A stretch of DNA of 64,000 bases from Oscillospiraceae bacterium (GTDB taxonomy: Bacteria > Bacillota > Clostridia > Oscillospirales > Oscillospiraceae). Positions 54,842 through 62,773 of this stretch are shown here, in pieces (within the stretch, counting starts at the first letter, position 1; every line of letters starts with the position of its first letter). Location: NCBI GenBank assembly GCA_902802565.1, contig CADCMP010000004.1, positions 1-64,000 on the forward strand, given 5' to 3'. The notes below the pieces were generated by a model. It did no database searches and had not been told where the DNA came from. It saw nothing but the letters and a program-made list of their open reading frames with translations. Both the position numbers and the translations under genes were made by a program.

Positions 54842-55327
54842 TTAAGAAACAGTACAGACACCGCGCACCATGAATACGGTCTCCGAGGAGGACTTGATGG
54901 AAGCGCCATCCGCCAGTGCGATAAACAGATGATTCGCTGCCAGAGTATCTCCTTTGTCCAGCGTCTTTCCATCCGTAACATCACAAATGCTCCTGTCCTT
55001 GGATGCTGTCGCATTGCCGGAAACAAAAACAAATTCCGAATCGGAACCGAAAGTGACCTTCTGATCCTTCTCAATCTTCACGGACTTATAGGAACCGTTA
55101 TTATTATTTACCGCAGCAGCAAAGCTCTTCTGAAGCTCATCCGCCTTCACATCCAGCTGATTGGAAAACTCTTTTTCCAATTCCGGCTGAACCGTATTGT
55201 TCAGATAGCTCAGAGAGACCAGCGGATCGGAATTGATCCGAACCAGATGAAACACCAGTGCCGCGACAAGAATGACCGCCGCAACGATGATCGCCAGGAT
55301 CTGGGTCTGCTTTTTCTTCATATTCAT
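54842..55327 (-). CDS. Membrane-anchored exported protein of unknown function
   Basis: A 161-residue protein with a lysine-rich start, one N-terminal helix (about 10-29, ILAIIVAAVILVAALVF) and an extracytoplasmic domain. The domain has many small and polar residues and an alternating pattern near its end (VFVSGNATASKD, then LDKGDTLAANHLF, then SSSETVFMVRG). A coiled-coil-like helix is possible at 45-70. I do not recognise a family. It follows alr by 17 bases and is probably in the nnrD-alr message. The ATG at 55327 follows AGGAA by 8 bases. Confidence 0.65.
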   Translation of the reverse strand: MNMKKKQTQILAIIVAAVILVAALVFHLVRINSDPLVSLSYLNNTVQPELEKEFSNQLDVKADELQKSFAAAVNNNNGSYKSVKIEKDQKVTFGSDSEFVFVSGNATASKDRSICDVTDGKTLDKGDTLAANHLFIALADGASIKSSSETVFMVRGVCTVS

Positions 55328-55344
55328 AGTGACTGTTCCTTTAA

Positions 55345-56493
55345 TCAGTATTTCGTCTTGGTATAGATATACTCACGAGGCACACGCTGGCTGACTGCGC
55401 ATACCAGCTCGTATGTGATCGTATCTAGAATATCACACAATGGTGTGATATCGCAATTCTCTCCGAATATTTCGACGACACTGCCCTCTTTGACGCTGTC
55501 TTTTCCGGTGAGATCGATCATGCACATATCCATGCAGATACGTCCCCTCTGCGGAGCCAGTCCCTCTTCCGTCAGGAAGGACGCCTTATTGGACAGTGCG
55601 CGGAACAGACCGTCTGCATATCCGATGCCAAGCACGCCGATACGGGTCGGCTTCTCCACTTTATAGAGACGACCGTAGCTGATGGTGGTGCCGGGCTCAT
55701 ACTCTTTCACAGTCAGCACTCTCGTCTTCAGAGACATGACCGGTTTCAGTCCGTATTTGCCGTCATCACCGTAACCGTACAGAGAGATGCCGGGGCGCAC
55801 CATATCCAGTGCGTATTCCGGATCCAGATAATTCACGGAAGCACCTGTGTTGGCACAGTGGCGGATCTCAAAATGTACACCGGCATCCTCACAGGTCTTG
55901 ATTACATTCAGGAACAGATCATGCTGTGCTTCGGTATAGGCAACGCTGGATTCCACTCCGGGATCATCGGAAACGGCAAAGTGTGTAAAGATGCCTTCCA
56001 CATCCAGACACTCCAGTTTGCAGGATCGGATGATGGCCTGTGTTCCGGATTCAAACAGATCTCCGGCGCACTGGAAGCCGAGGCGGGACATTCCGGTATC
56101 CACCTTAATATGGACCTTCAATTTCTTTCCGACTTTCTTTGCCTGTTCATTGAACGCAATCGCGGTCTCCTCATTGGTGACTGCCTGCGTAATATTATTG
56201 GCAATCAGTTCCGGTACATACTGTGCGGAAGTATGTCCCAAGATCAGGATGGGAAGCAGGATTCCGTCACGGCGGAGTGCAACTGCCTCATCCAGGCATG
56301 CTACTGCCAGATAATCCGCACCGGCTTTTTCCAGTGTATGTGCAACTGCATTGGCACCATGTCCGTAAGCATTGGCTTTGACGACTCCCAGATACCTGCA
56401 GCCCTTCGGCAAACGGTCTTTGATAGCTCGGTAATTATGAACGATATTATCAAGATTGATCTCTGCCCAGGTTCTTTTTTGAATATCACTCAT
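55345..56493 (-). CDS. alr: Alanine racemase
   Basis: Alr is a PLP enzyme that makes D-alanine for peptidoglycan. The 382-residue protein carries the Schiff-base lysine 39 in VVKANAYGHGA, the barrel motif VDTGMSRLGF, and the second-domain tyrosine in TTISYGRLYK. The C-terminal RICMDMCMIDLT segment is typical. It overlaps nnrD by 8 bases, as in several Firmicutes, so both are translated together. Confidence 0.96.
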   Translation of the reverse strand: MSDIQKRTWAEINLDNIVHNYRAIKDRLPKGCRYLGVVKANAYGHGANAVAHTLEKAGADYLAVACLDEAVALRRDGILLPILILGHTSAQYVPELIANNITQAVTNEETAIAFNEQAKKVGKKLKVHIKVDTGMSRLGFQCAGDLFESGTQAIIRSCKLECLDVEGIFTHFAVSDDPGVESSVAYTEAQHDLFLNVIKTCEDAGVHFEIRHCANTGASVNYLDPEYALDMVRPGISLYGYGDDGKYGLKPVMSLKTRVLTVKEYEPGTTISYGRLYKVEKPTRIGVLGIGYADGLFRALSNKASFLTEEGLAPQRGRICMDMCMIDLTGKDSVKEGSVVEIFGENCDITPLCDILDTITYELVCAVSQRVPREYIYTKTKY

Positions 56494-57385
56494 TGTTTTT
56501 TCCTTCTCTCTTGTAATTGATAATTTGTTTTATTACCAATGGAACTTTAGTAATGATATCCGTCGGCAGCATGCTGTACTCTCCCAGCTCCTCTGCCGCC
56601 AAATCTCCTGCGGTCCCATGAATAAACACGCCGTTGATGACTGCCTGCTCCAGCGAAAACTGAGCGGCAAATCCCCCGATGAGTCCGGCCAGAACATCCC
56701 CGCTGCCTCCGGTCGCCATGCCAGGATTACCTTTTCTGGAAAGAGCAGTTCTCCCGTCCGGAAAAGCAATTACGGTGTCCGGACCTTTCAGCACGGTGAT
56801 CATACCGGAACCAACTGCGAAATCCGAAGCATTCCGTACAGGATCTGTGATCCCGTCGGAATGGGCAATTCTCATAAACTCACCGTGATGCGGTGTGACT
56901 ACGATCTCTTTGCTGGCAAAATCCTCCGCGGAAAGATTCATGCGTGAAAATGCATAGAGTCCGTCTGCATCCAGAATGATCTTTCCGGGAAAAGTCTTCA
57001 GAAGATCTTCCGTCAGCGCCTGACAGGAATCACTACGCCCCAGTCCGGGTCCCAGGATCAGCACATCACAGGTCTCTGCCTTTTTACGGATCCCTTCCAA
57101 CGATTCAGTGGCAAAACACCCCTTTTCGGGGTCCGAGGGGAACGGCAGGACCATGGCCTCGGTCATAGCGGAAGCCACGGGAACATAGATGGCATCCGGC
57201 ACGGCTGCATAGACCAGGCCGGCGCCGGCACGAAGGCAGGCGGCAGAAGCCATTTTTACCGCTCCGGCATAACCCACACATCCTCCGACGAGCAGAACTT
57301 TTCCGTAATCCGTCTTATGCGTATCCGGTCTGCGCACGGGAAGATACAGATCCTGTTCTTCGATTGTATGAATAACAGATCCCAT
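56486..57385 (-). CDS. nnrD: ADP-dependent NAD(P)H-hydrate dehydratase
   Basis: NnrD repairs hydrated NAD(P)H, using ADP. The 299-residue protein covers the ribokinase-like C-terminal domain only; the epimerase domain (NnrE) seen fused in many bacteria is absent. Visible are KVLLVGGCVGYAGA, LILGPGLGRSD, DADGLYAF, VTPHHGEF and the nucleotide site GMATGGSGDVLAG. The ATG at 57385 gives a good start and follows GGGTGA; a longer frame covers part of the leader. It is the first gene of the nnrD-alr unit, with its own promoter. Confidence 0.92.
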   Translation of the reverse strand: MGSVIHTIEEQDLYLPVRRPDTHKTDYGKVLLVGGCVGYAGAVKMASAACLRAGAGLVYAAVPDAIYVPVASAMTEAMVLPFPSDPEKGCFATESLEGIRKKAETCDVLILGPGLGRSDSCQALTEDLLKTFPGKIILDADGLYAFSRMNLSAEDFASKEIVVTPHHGEFMRIAHSDGITDPVRNASDFAVGSGMITVLKGPDTVIAFPDGRTALSRKGNPGMATGGSGDVLAGLIGGFAAQFSLEQAVINGVFIHGTAGDLAAEELGEYSMLPTDIITKVPLVIKQIINYKREGKNNE

Positions 57386-57433
57386 CGCATTCACCCGTAA
57401 AAACCGTAAAGAAACGGTATTTCTTTCCACTAA

Positions 57434-57462
57434 ATTATATTCTCACCCTATTCAATAGTCAA
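57434..57462 (-). promoter_or_regulatory. Predicted promoter of nnrD-alr
   Basis: Minus strand: TTGACT (57462-57457), a 17-base spacer, TATAAT (57439-57434). Confidence 0.75.
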
Positions 57463-57549
57463 CAAAACCATCCCCCTGTTTTCATCAATATTTCAACGGA
57501 AAAGATCCAAAAAAAGCAGCGGTTCGCCGGTGTTTTTTACATTTAAATA

Positions 57550-57578
57550 TTGCGAATCCCATTTGAACGTGTTATAAA
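57550..57578 (+). promoter_or_regulatory. Predicted promoter of the pheST leader
   Basis: TTGCGA at 57550-57555, a 17-base spacer and TATAAA at 57573-57578, just before the T-box leader. Confidence 0.55.
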
Positions 57579-57585
57579 GTATATA

Positions 57586-57803
57586 TTGCGTTGATTGGGA
57601 AAATGATGATCCCTTCATCTGCTCAGAGAATGAAAGACTTGGCTGTGATCTTTCTGCAGGATGATTCATCTGTTCGCCCAGGAGCTCCGGCTAATCCCCG
57701 GCGGGTCGTCCGTTATCCGAATGAAAGTGTAACCGTAAGGTTGAAACCGGGTGGTACCGCGAATTGCTTCGTCCCAGTATTTGGGGCGATTATTTTTTTG
57801 TGA
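57586..57803 (+). promoter_or_regulatory. T-box leader controlling pheST
   Basis: The T-box core GGGTGGTACCGCG is at 57749-57761. Upstream is a stem I-like region with a CAGAGAATG motif (AGAGA) near 57622. Downstream is a terminator hairpin, CGTCCCA (57770-57776) with TGGGGCG (57782-57788), followed by ATTATTTTTTT. Uncharged tRNA-Phe should bind and prevent termination. The UUC specifier codon is probably in the UCUUUC segment near 57650, but its exact position is not decided. Confidence 0.9.
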
Positions 57804-57835
57804 TTAATTATTTGAAAATACAGGAAGGAATCGAA

Positions 57836-58861
57836 ATGAAAGAGCAGTTAAAAAACCTGCAGGAAACTGCAACAAAAATTATTTGCTCCGCATCCAGTAT
57901 CGATGAGCTGGAAGCGCTGCGGATCCAGTATCTGGGCAAGAAAGGCGAACTGACCGCGATCCTGAAACAGATGGGAAAACTGTCTGCCGAAGAGCGTCCG
58001 CAGATGGGTCAGCTTGCCAACCAGCTCCGCTCCTCTTTAGAGAAGCTTCTGGAAGAGAAAAATGAAGAGCTTTCCAAGGCACTTCTGGAGATGAAGCTGC
58101 AGGAGGAATCCGTGGACGTGACCATTCCCGGCAAGAAAGTTGCCATTGGCCACAAGCATCCCATGTACAACGTACTCGATCAGATTAAAGACATCTTTAT
58201 CGGAATGGGCTTTGATATCCTGGACGATCAGGAGATCGAATTCTCCGATTATAACTTTACCAAGCTGAACACCCCCGACGGTCATCCCGCCCGGGAATGG
58301 TCCGATACCTTCTATCTGACGGAAGACAGCAGTATCCTTCTCCGCACACAGACCTCCAACATGCAGATCCGTGCCATGGAAGAAAAGGAACTGCCAATCC
58401 GTATCCTGGCCCCCGGCCGTGTGTACCGCAAGGATGAAGTGGATGCCACGCACTCCCCCATGTTCCATCAGATCGAAGGCATGGTCATCGACAAGGGCGT
58501 GACCATGGGCGATCTGAAAGCGACACTGAACCTCGTCGTGCAGCAGATCTACGGAGAAGGAACGGTCACCCGCTTCCGTCCCCACCACTTCCCCTTCACG
58601 GAACCTTCCTGTGAGATGGATATCCAGTGCCACAAGTGCGGCGGCAAAGGCTGCCCCACCTGCAAGGGCGAAGGCTGGATCGAGATTCTCGGTGCCGGTA
58701 TGGTCCATCCCGAAGTACTGAAAAACGGCGGTATCGACCCCGACGTGTATTCCGGCTGGGCATTCGGCATGGGCCTTGAGCGTTTGGCTCTGGGCGAATA
58801 CAAGATTAACGACCTGCGTCTCATTTTTGAAAATGATGTACGCTTCCTCGAACAATTCTAA
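57836..58861 (+). CDS. pheS: Phenylalanine--tRNA ligase, alpha subunit
   Basis: PheS is the catalytic subunit of the tetrameric enzyme that charges tRNA-Phe. The 341-residue protein has the N-terminal coiled coil (about residues 1-85, leucine- and glutamate-rich), then the class II core. Motif 2 is FRKDEVDATHSPMFHQIEG-like (YRKDEVDATHSP), with a zinc-ribbon-like CHKCGGKGCPTC insertion near residue 265, and motif 3 GWAFGMGLERLAL. The start ATG 57836 follows AGGAAGGAA. It is under T-box control and immediately upstream of pheT. Confidence 0.95.
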   Translation: MKEQLKNLQETATKIICSASSIDELEALRIQYLGKKGELTAILKQMGKLSAEERPQMGQLANQLRSSLEKLLEEKNEELSKALLEMKLQEESVDVTIPGKKVAIGHKHPMYNVLDQIKDIFIGMGFDILDDQEIEFSDYNFTKLNTPDGHPAREWSDTFYLTEDSSILLRTQTSNMQIRAMEEKELPIRILAPGRVYRKDEVDATHSPMFHQIEGMVIDKGVTMGDLKATLNLVVQQIYGEGTVTRFRPHHFPFTEPSCEMDIQCHKCGGKGCPTCKGEGWIEILGAGMVHPEVLKNGGIDPDVYSGWAFGMGLERLALGEYKINDLRLIFENDVRFLEQF

Positions 58862-58879
58862 GAAAGGAGCCGGACAGTA

Positions 58880-61573
58880 ATGATACTCTCTAGAAACTGG
58901 TTAAATGAATATGTAGACGTATCCGATATCTCGGATCGTGATTTTGCGGAAGGCATGACGATCTCCGGTTCCAAAGTGGAAATCACCGAAGACCTGGGTG
59001 CGGAGATCACCAAAGTGGTGATCGGACGTGTCCTGACCATGGAAAAACACCCCAACTCCGACCACATGTATATCACCACCATCGATGTGGGTGAAGAAGC
59101 TCCCGCCACCGTTGTTACGGGTGCATGGAACGTACATGTGGGCGATCTGGTGCCTGTGGCACTTCCCGGCTGCATGCTCCCCGGCGACAAAAAAATTGAA
59201 CGCAGCAAACTGCGCGGCGTGGAGTCCGACGGCATGCTGTGCTCTCTTGCCGAGCTCAACATCGACACCCACGATTTCCCTTATGCAGAGATCAAGCCGG
59301 CAGCTCTGCTCAACAACTACAAACCCATCGATCCGGAAAAGCCCTCCATTTCCCCGGACATCAAAGCGGGAGACAAGGTCTTCGGAAATGTGATCTGTGC
59401 TTCCGTTCAGTCGGTCGCCAACGCAGGAATCAACCTCTGGACCGTTAATCTAGATCTCGGTTCCACTCAGAAGGAACTTACCTGCGATTACCAGAACCTC
59501 CATGAAGGAGATCTGGTCGCTTACGATACTGCAAAGAACATCATCCTCGGTCTGGAAGACCTCCGTGCCGAGCAGCGTGAATTTCCCAACTGCATTCCTG
59601 ACGGGATCTTCATTATTCATGAGGAAGACGCCGAGGTCGGCAAGGATATCCGTCCGGTCATCGGCAAGGACGATCATGTTGTGGAATTTGAGATCACTCC
59701 CAACCGTCCGGACTGCCTGTGCATGATTGGTCTGGCAAGAGAAGCTTCCGCAACCTTCAACCGTGAGCTGAAGCTCCACACACCGGAGATCAAGGCGGAA
59801 GCGGAAGGAAAGATCGAGGACTATGCTTCCATCATCATCGACGAACCGGATCTGTGCAAGCGCTATACCGGCAGAATGGTTCGCAACGTCAAGATCGGTC
59901 CTTCTCCCAAATGGCTGAGAGAACGGATCCGCGCCTGCGGCATGCGTCCCATCAACAACATCGTTGATATCACGAACTATGTCATGATGGAATACGGTCA
60001 GCCTATGCACGCTTTTGATTTCTCCTGTGTAAAAGACGGTGAGGTCCATATTCGTCTTGCCAGAGAGGGCGAGACCGTTACCACGCTGGACGGTAATGAC
60101 CGTGAACTGACAACCAACATGCTCTGCATCTGCGACACCGAGAAGCCGGTTGCCGTAGCCGGTGTCATGGGTGGTGCCAACTCTGAGATCGTGGGTGATA
60201 CCGCCATGGTGCTGTTCGAATCCGCGAACTTCGACGGCACTTCCGTACGCCGCACCGCTACTGCACTTGGAATGCGTACAGATGCATCTGCACGCTATGA
60301 AAAAGGACTGGATCCGGAAAACACTCTGAAAGGCGTACAGCGCGCCTGCGAGCTTGTTGAGCTTCTCGGCTGCGGTGAAGTCATGGACGGTATCATTGAT
60401 GTCTATCCCAATCCTCAGGAAGAAACGACCCTGCCCCTGGAGCCGGACAAGATCAACCAGCTTCTTGGTACCGACATCGATGAAGGAACCATGAGGAAGA
60501 TTCTTGAGTCTCTGGATTTCAAACTGGACGGGAACATCATCCATGTTCCGTCCTGGAGGAGCGACGTCGGTCATTATTCTGACATTGCGGAAGAAGTTGC
60601 CCGTTTTTACGGATACAATGAGATCCCGACCAAGTTCTCCACCGGCAACACCCGGTGTGGCCGTTATACGGAGATCCAGCAGGCCCGACGTCTGGCCGGT
60701 GCTGTCTGCCGCAATCTGGGCATGAATGAGATCATCACCTACTCCTTCATCAGTCCGTCTTATTACGACAAGATCGGTCTTCCGGCAGATTCTCCTCTGC
60801 GTGACAGCATCCGCATTCTGAATCCGCTGGGTGAAGATACCTCCATCATGCGGACGACAGTCCTGCCCTCCATGCTGGAGATCCTTTCCAGAAACTACAA
60901 TTACCGCAATAAAGATGTTCGTCTCTATGAACTGGGCAGAACGTATTTCAAACGTGAGGATGGCCTTGCCAATGAACCGGAGATCCTCTGTATGGGGACC
61001 TATGGGGACGACACGGACTTCTTCACCATCAAAGGCTGGGTTGAGACACTTCTGGACAGCTTCGGAATCCGCAACGCCAAATACGTAAAAGACTCCGAAA
61101 ACCCGTCCTATCATCCCGGACGCTGCGCCAAGGTGTATCTCGGCGAAGACTGTCTCGGCACATTCGGTCAGATTGATCCCCGTGTCATGGCGAACTACGG
61201 CATCGACAGTGAATTCTACTGCGCAGAACTGAGCTTCCAGGTTCTGTTCGATCACCAGGGCGGACTTCCCGTTTATGCACCTCTGCCCCGGTTCCCGTCC
61301 ACGACCCGTGATATTGCCGTCGTCTGCGATAAGACCATTCCGGTGGGAGATCTGAAGGAAACCATCCTGGCAGCAGGAGGAGAATATCTCAAAGAGTGTA
61401 ATCTCTTCGATGTCTACACCGGTTCCCACATGGATGCCGACAAGAAATCCGTCGCATTCTCCCTGGTAATGCGTTCCGATACACAGACTCTGACCGATAC
61501 GGAAGCGGATGAAGTATTCCAGTCTGTCCTTCAGGCACTGAAGGAAAAACACGGTGCGGTGATCCGCAGCTGA
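58880..61573 (+). CDS. pheT: Phenylalanine--tRNA ligase, beta subunit, long form
   Basis: PheT binds tRNA and edits mischarged tyrosine. At 897 residues it is about 100 longer than the usual 800. The first OB (tRNA-binding) domain is at about 42-126 with KHPNSDHMYI and SDGMLCS. A second copy of similar pattern lies at about 165-247 (VFGNVICA, LWTVNLDLG, LHEGDLVAYD and PDGIFII). Then come the B3/B4 editing domains (EFEITPNRPDCL), the B5 domain, and the C-terminal FDX-ACB domain starting near VYAPLPRFPSTTRDIA. It follows pheS by 18 bases. Confidence 0.93.
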   Translation: MILSRNWLNEYVDVSDISDRDFAEGMTISGSKVEITEDLGAEITKVVIGRVLTMEKHPNSDHMYITTIDVGEEAPATVVTGAWNVHVGDLVPVALPGCMLPGDKKIERSKLRGVESDGMLCSLAELNIDTHDFPYAEIKPAALLNNYKPIDPEKPSISPDIKAGDKVFGNVICASVQSVANAGINLWTVNLDLGSTQKELTCDYQNLHEGDLVAYDTAKNIILGLEDLRAEQREFPNCIPDGIFIIHEEDAEVGKDIRPVIGKDDHVVEFEITPNRPDCLCMIGLAREASATFNRELKLHTPEIKAEAEGKIEDYASIIIDEPDLCKRYTGRMVRNVKIGPSPKWLRERIRACGMRPINNIVDITNYVMMEYGQPMHAFDFSCVKDGEVHIRLAREGETVTTLDGNDRELTTNMLCICDTEKPVAVAGVMGGANSEIVGDTAMVLFESANFDGTSVRRTATALGMRTDASARYEKGLDPENTLKGVQRACELVELLGCGEVMDGIIDVYPNPQEETTLPLEPDKINQLLGTDIDEGTMRKILESLDFKLDGNIIHVPSWRSDVGHYSDIAEEVARFYGYNEIPTKFSTGNTRCGRYTEIQQARRLAGAVCRNLGMNEIITYSFISPSYYDKIGLPADSPLRDSIRILNPLGEDTSIMRTTVLPSMLEILSRNYNYRNKDVRLYELGRTYFKREDGLANEPEILCMGTYGDDTDFFTIKGWVETLLDSFGIRNAKYVKDSENPSYHPGRCAKVYLGEDCLGTFGQIDPRVMANYGIDSEFYCAELSFQVLFDHQGGLPVYAPLPRFPSTTRDIAVVCDKTIPVGDLKETILAAGGEYLKECNLFDVYTGSHMDADKKSVAFSLVMRSDTQTLTDTEADEVFQSVLQALKEKHGAVIRS

Positions 61574-61579
61574 TAGGAT

Positions 61580-61608
61580 TTGACTTCATTCAAGCATTTC
61601 GTTATAAT
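61580..61608 (+). promoter_or_regulatory. Predicted ireB promoter
   Basis: TTGACT at 61580-61585, a 17-base spacer and TATAAT at 61603-61608. Confidence 0.75.
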
Positions 61609-61643
61609 AATCTCAAATATGCGACCTTAAGGGGGTGACTTGG

Positions 61644-61886
61644 TTGGAAGATGCAACCAGAAAGTTTTCTACGATTGACAGCAAGACCGAAATGCGGGAG
61701 ATCCTCAGTTCCGTATACAATTCCTTGAAGGAAAAGGGTTATAATCCAATCAATCAGCTGGTAGGTTATATTCTTTCCGAGGATCCCACTTACATTACCA
61801 ATTACAACAATGCGAGAAGTCTGATCTGCCGGATCGACCGTGATGATCTGCTTCAGGAATTGCTGGTAAGCTATTTAGGAAAATAA
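61644..61886 (+). CDS. ireB: IreB-family regulatory protein (UPF0297/YrzL)
   Basis: An 80-residue protein of the IreB/YrzL family, a target of the PASTA kinase IreK in enterococci that affects intrinsic cephalosporin resistance. The middle and C-terminal parts fit closely: [30 protein letters not shown] summarised by [14 protein letters not shown], then [13 protein letters not shown]. The start is taken as TTG 61644 because AAGGGGG lies 9 bases upstream; a GTG at 61635 sits right on that site. In Firmicutes the gene usually precedes ruvX; that neighbour is absent here. It stands alone with its own promoter and terminator. Confidence 0.85.
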   Translation: MEDATRKFSTIDSKTEMREILSSVYNSLKEKGYNPINQLVGYILSEDPTYITNYNNARSLICRIDRDDLLQELLVSYLGK

Positions 61887-61894
61887 CAGTATTG

Positions 61895-61931
61895 AAGACA
61901 TGAAGGCTTTCCCTTCATGTCTTCTTTTTGT
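61895..61931 (+). terminator. Terminator after ireB
   Basis: GAAGACATGAAGG (61895-61907) pairs with CCTTCATGTCTTC (61913-61925), then TTTTTG. Confidence 0.9.
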
Positions 61932-61935
61932 AAGT

Positions 61936-61970
61936 ATAAAAAAATACCGAGGACTGATGTCCTCGGTATT
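61936..61970 (-). terminator. Terminator of tRNA-Gln
   Basis: Minus strand: AATACCGAGGA (61970-61960) with TCCTCGGTATT (61953-61943), followed by TTTTTT. Confidence 0.85.
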
Positions 61971-61971
61971 T

Positions 61972-62045
61972 TGGCAGCGGATGAAGGATTTGAACCCTCA
62001 CAAACGGAGTCAGAGTCCGGTGTGCTACCATTACACAAATCCGCT
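61972..62045 (-). tRNA. tRNA-Gln (anticodon CTG)
   Basis: On the minus strand the acceptor arm AGCGGAT pairs with ATCCGCT, discriminator G, encoded CCA. The anticodon loop CTCTGAC inside CGGA/TCCG gives CTG, and the T-loop GGTTCAAATCC is normal. 74 bases including CCA. A consensus promoter and a terminator flank it. Confidence 0.95.
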
Positions 62046-62058
62046 AAACGCATATGCT

Positions 62059-62086
62059 ATTATAACGATTTTAAAACGTTTGTCAA
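62059..62086 (-). promoter_or_regulatory. Consensus promoter of tRNA-Gln
   Basis: Minus strand: TTGACA (62086-62081), a 16-base spacer, TATAAT (62064-62059). Both hexamers are perfect. Confidence 0.85.
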
Positions 62087-62184
62087 GTCGTAGCCGAATT
62101 TTTTCTGAAGAATATTCAAGCAATCCATTCTCCTCTTTTCCCATGATTTGAATCCGGTCAATTTCGATATTATGTAAATTAATA

Positions 62185-62213
62185 TTTACTTTAAAATGAT
62201 TCAGTGGTATTAT
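62185..62213 (+). promoter_or_regulatory. Predicted mscL promoter
   Basis: TTTACT at 62185-62190, a 17-base spacer and TATTAT at 62208-62213. Confidence 0.55.
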
Positions 62214-62252
62214 TTTTTTAGAAAATTTCATAAGAAAGTGAAGGAGATAGTG

Positions 62253-62663
62253 ATGAAAAAATTCATGAAAGAATTCCGCGAATTCGCTATGCAGGGCAAT
62301 GTCCTTGATATGGCGGTTGGTGTCATCATCGGTGCCGCTTTTGGTGCAATCATTAACTCCCTTGTTAATGATATCATCTCACCGCTGATCGGTCTGCTGT
62401 TTGACACTGATTTCAGTGCTCTTGTCGCAACAGTGGGAAATGTTGAGATTGCCTACGGTGCATTTATTACCGCAATCATCAACTTCATCCTGATCGCGCT
62501 GGTCCTGTTCTGCATCATCAAGGCTGCAAACAAAGCCAAAGATGCTGCTTCCAAGAAAGAGCCGGAAGCCGAGCCTACCACCAAGGTTTGCCCTTACTGC
62601 CTGTCTGAGATCCCTCTGGCCGCAACCCGCTGCCCGCACTGCACCTCTCAGCTGGATAAATAA
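62253..62663 (+). CDS. mscL: Large-conductance mechanosensitive channel with zinc-ribbon tail
   Basis: MscL opens under membrane tension to release solutes on osmotic downshock. The 136-residue protein has the N-terminal amphipathic helix (FMKEFREFAMQGNVLDMAVG), TM1 with VGVIIGAAFGAIINSLVND at about 22-40 and TM2 at about 70-90. The C-terminal region ends in two CxxC pairs (CPYC 113-116 and CPHC 127-130) in a zinc-ribbon pattern that E. coli MscL lacks but some Gram-positive forms have. AAGGAG precedes the ATG at 62253. Confidence 0.94.
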   Translation: MKKFMKEFREFAMQGNVLDMAVGVIIGAAFGAIINSLVNDIISPLIGLLFDTDFSALVATVGNVEIAYGAFITAIINFILIALVLFCIIKAANKAKDAASKKEPEAEPTTKVCPYCLSEIPLAATRCPHCTSQLDK

Positions 62664-62679
62664 GACATTACTAAAACAT

Positions 62680-62714
62680 GAAAAAAGCCGTATCAGACGA
62701 TACGGCTTTTTTCA
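62680..62714 (+). terminator. Terminator after mscL
   Basis: AAAAAAGCCGTATC (62681-62694) pairs with GATACGGCTTTTTT (62699-62712). Confidence 0.9.
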
Positions 62715-62729
62715 TTTTATCCCATCATC

Positions 62730-62757
62730 AGAAAAGGGCCGCACAGGTGCGGCCCTT
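62730..62757 (-). terminator. Terminator after the uracil permease gene
   Basis: AAGGGCCGCAC and GTGCGGCCCTT (62757-62747 with 62744-62734 on the minus strand), followed by TTTT. Confidence 0.8.
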
Positions 62758-62773
62758 CCAATTATAGGATCGA

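Noticed and set aside
59450..61552. A 700-codon open frame antisense to pheT
   Set aside because: It lies fully inside pheT on the other strand, encodes no recognisable domain, and reflects the codon bias of the strongly coding frame.
62031..62231. A short minus-strand frame between tRNA-Gln and mscL
   Set aside because: It overlaps the tRNA-Gln promoter and the 5' part of the tRNA itself, so it is unlikely to be translated.
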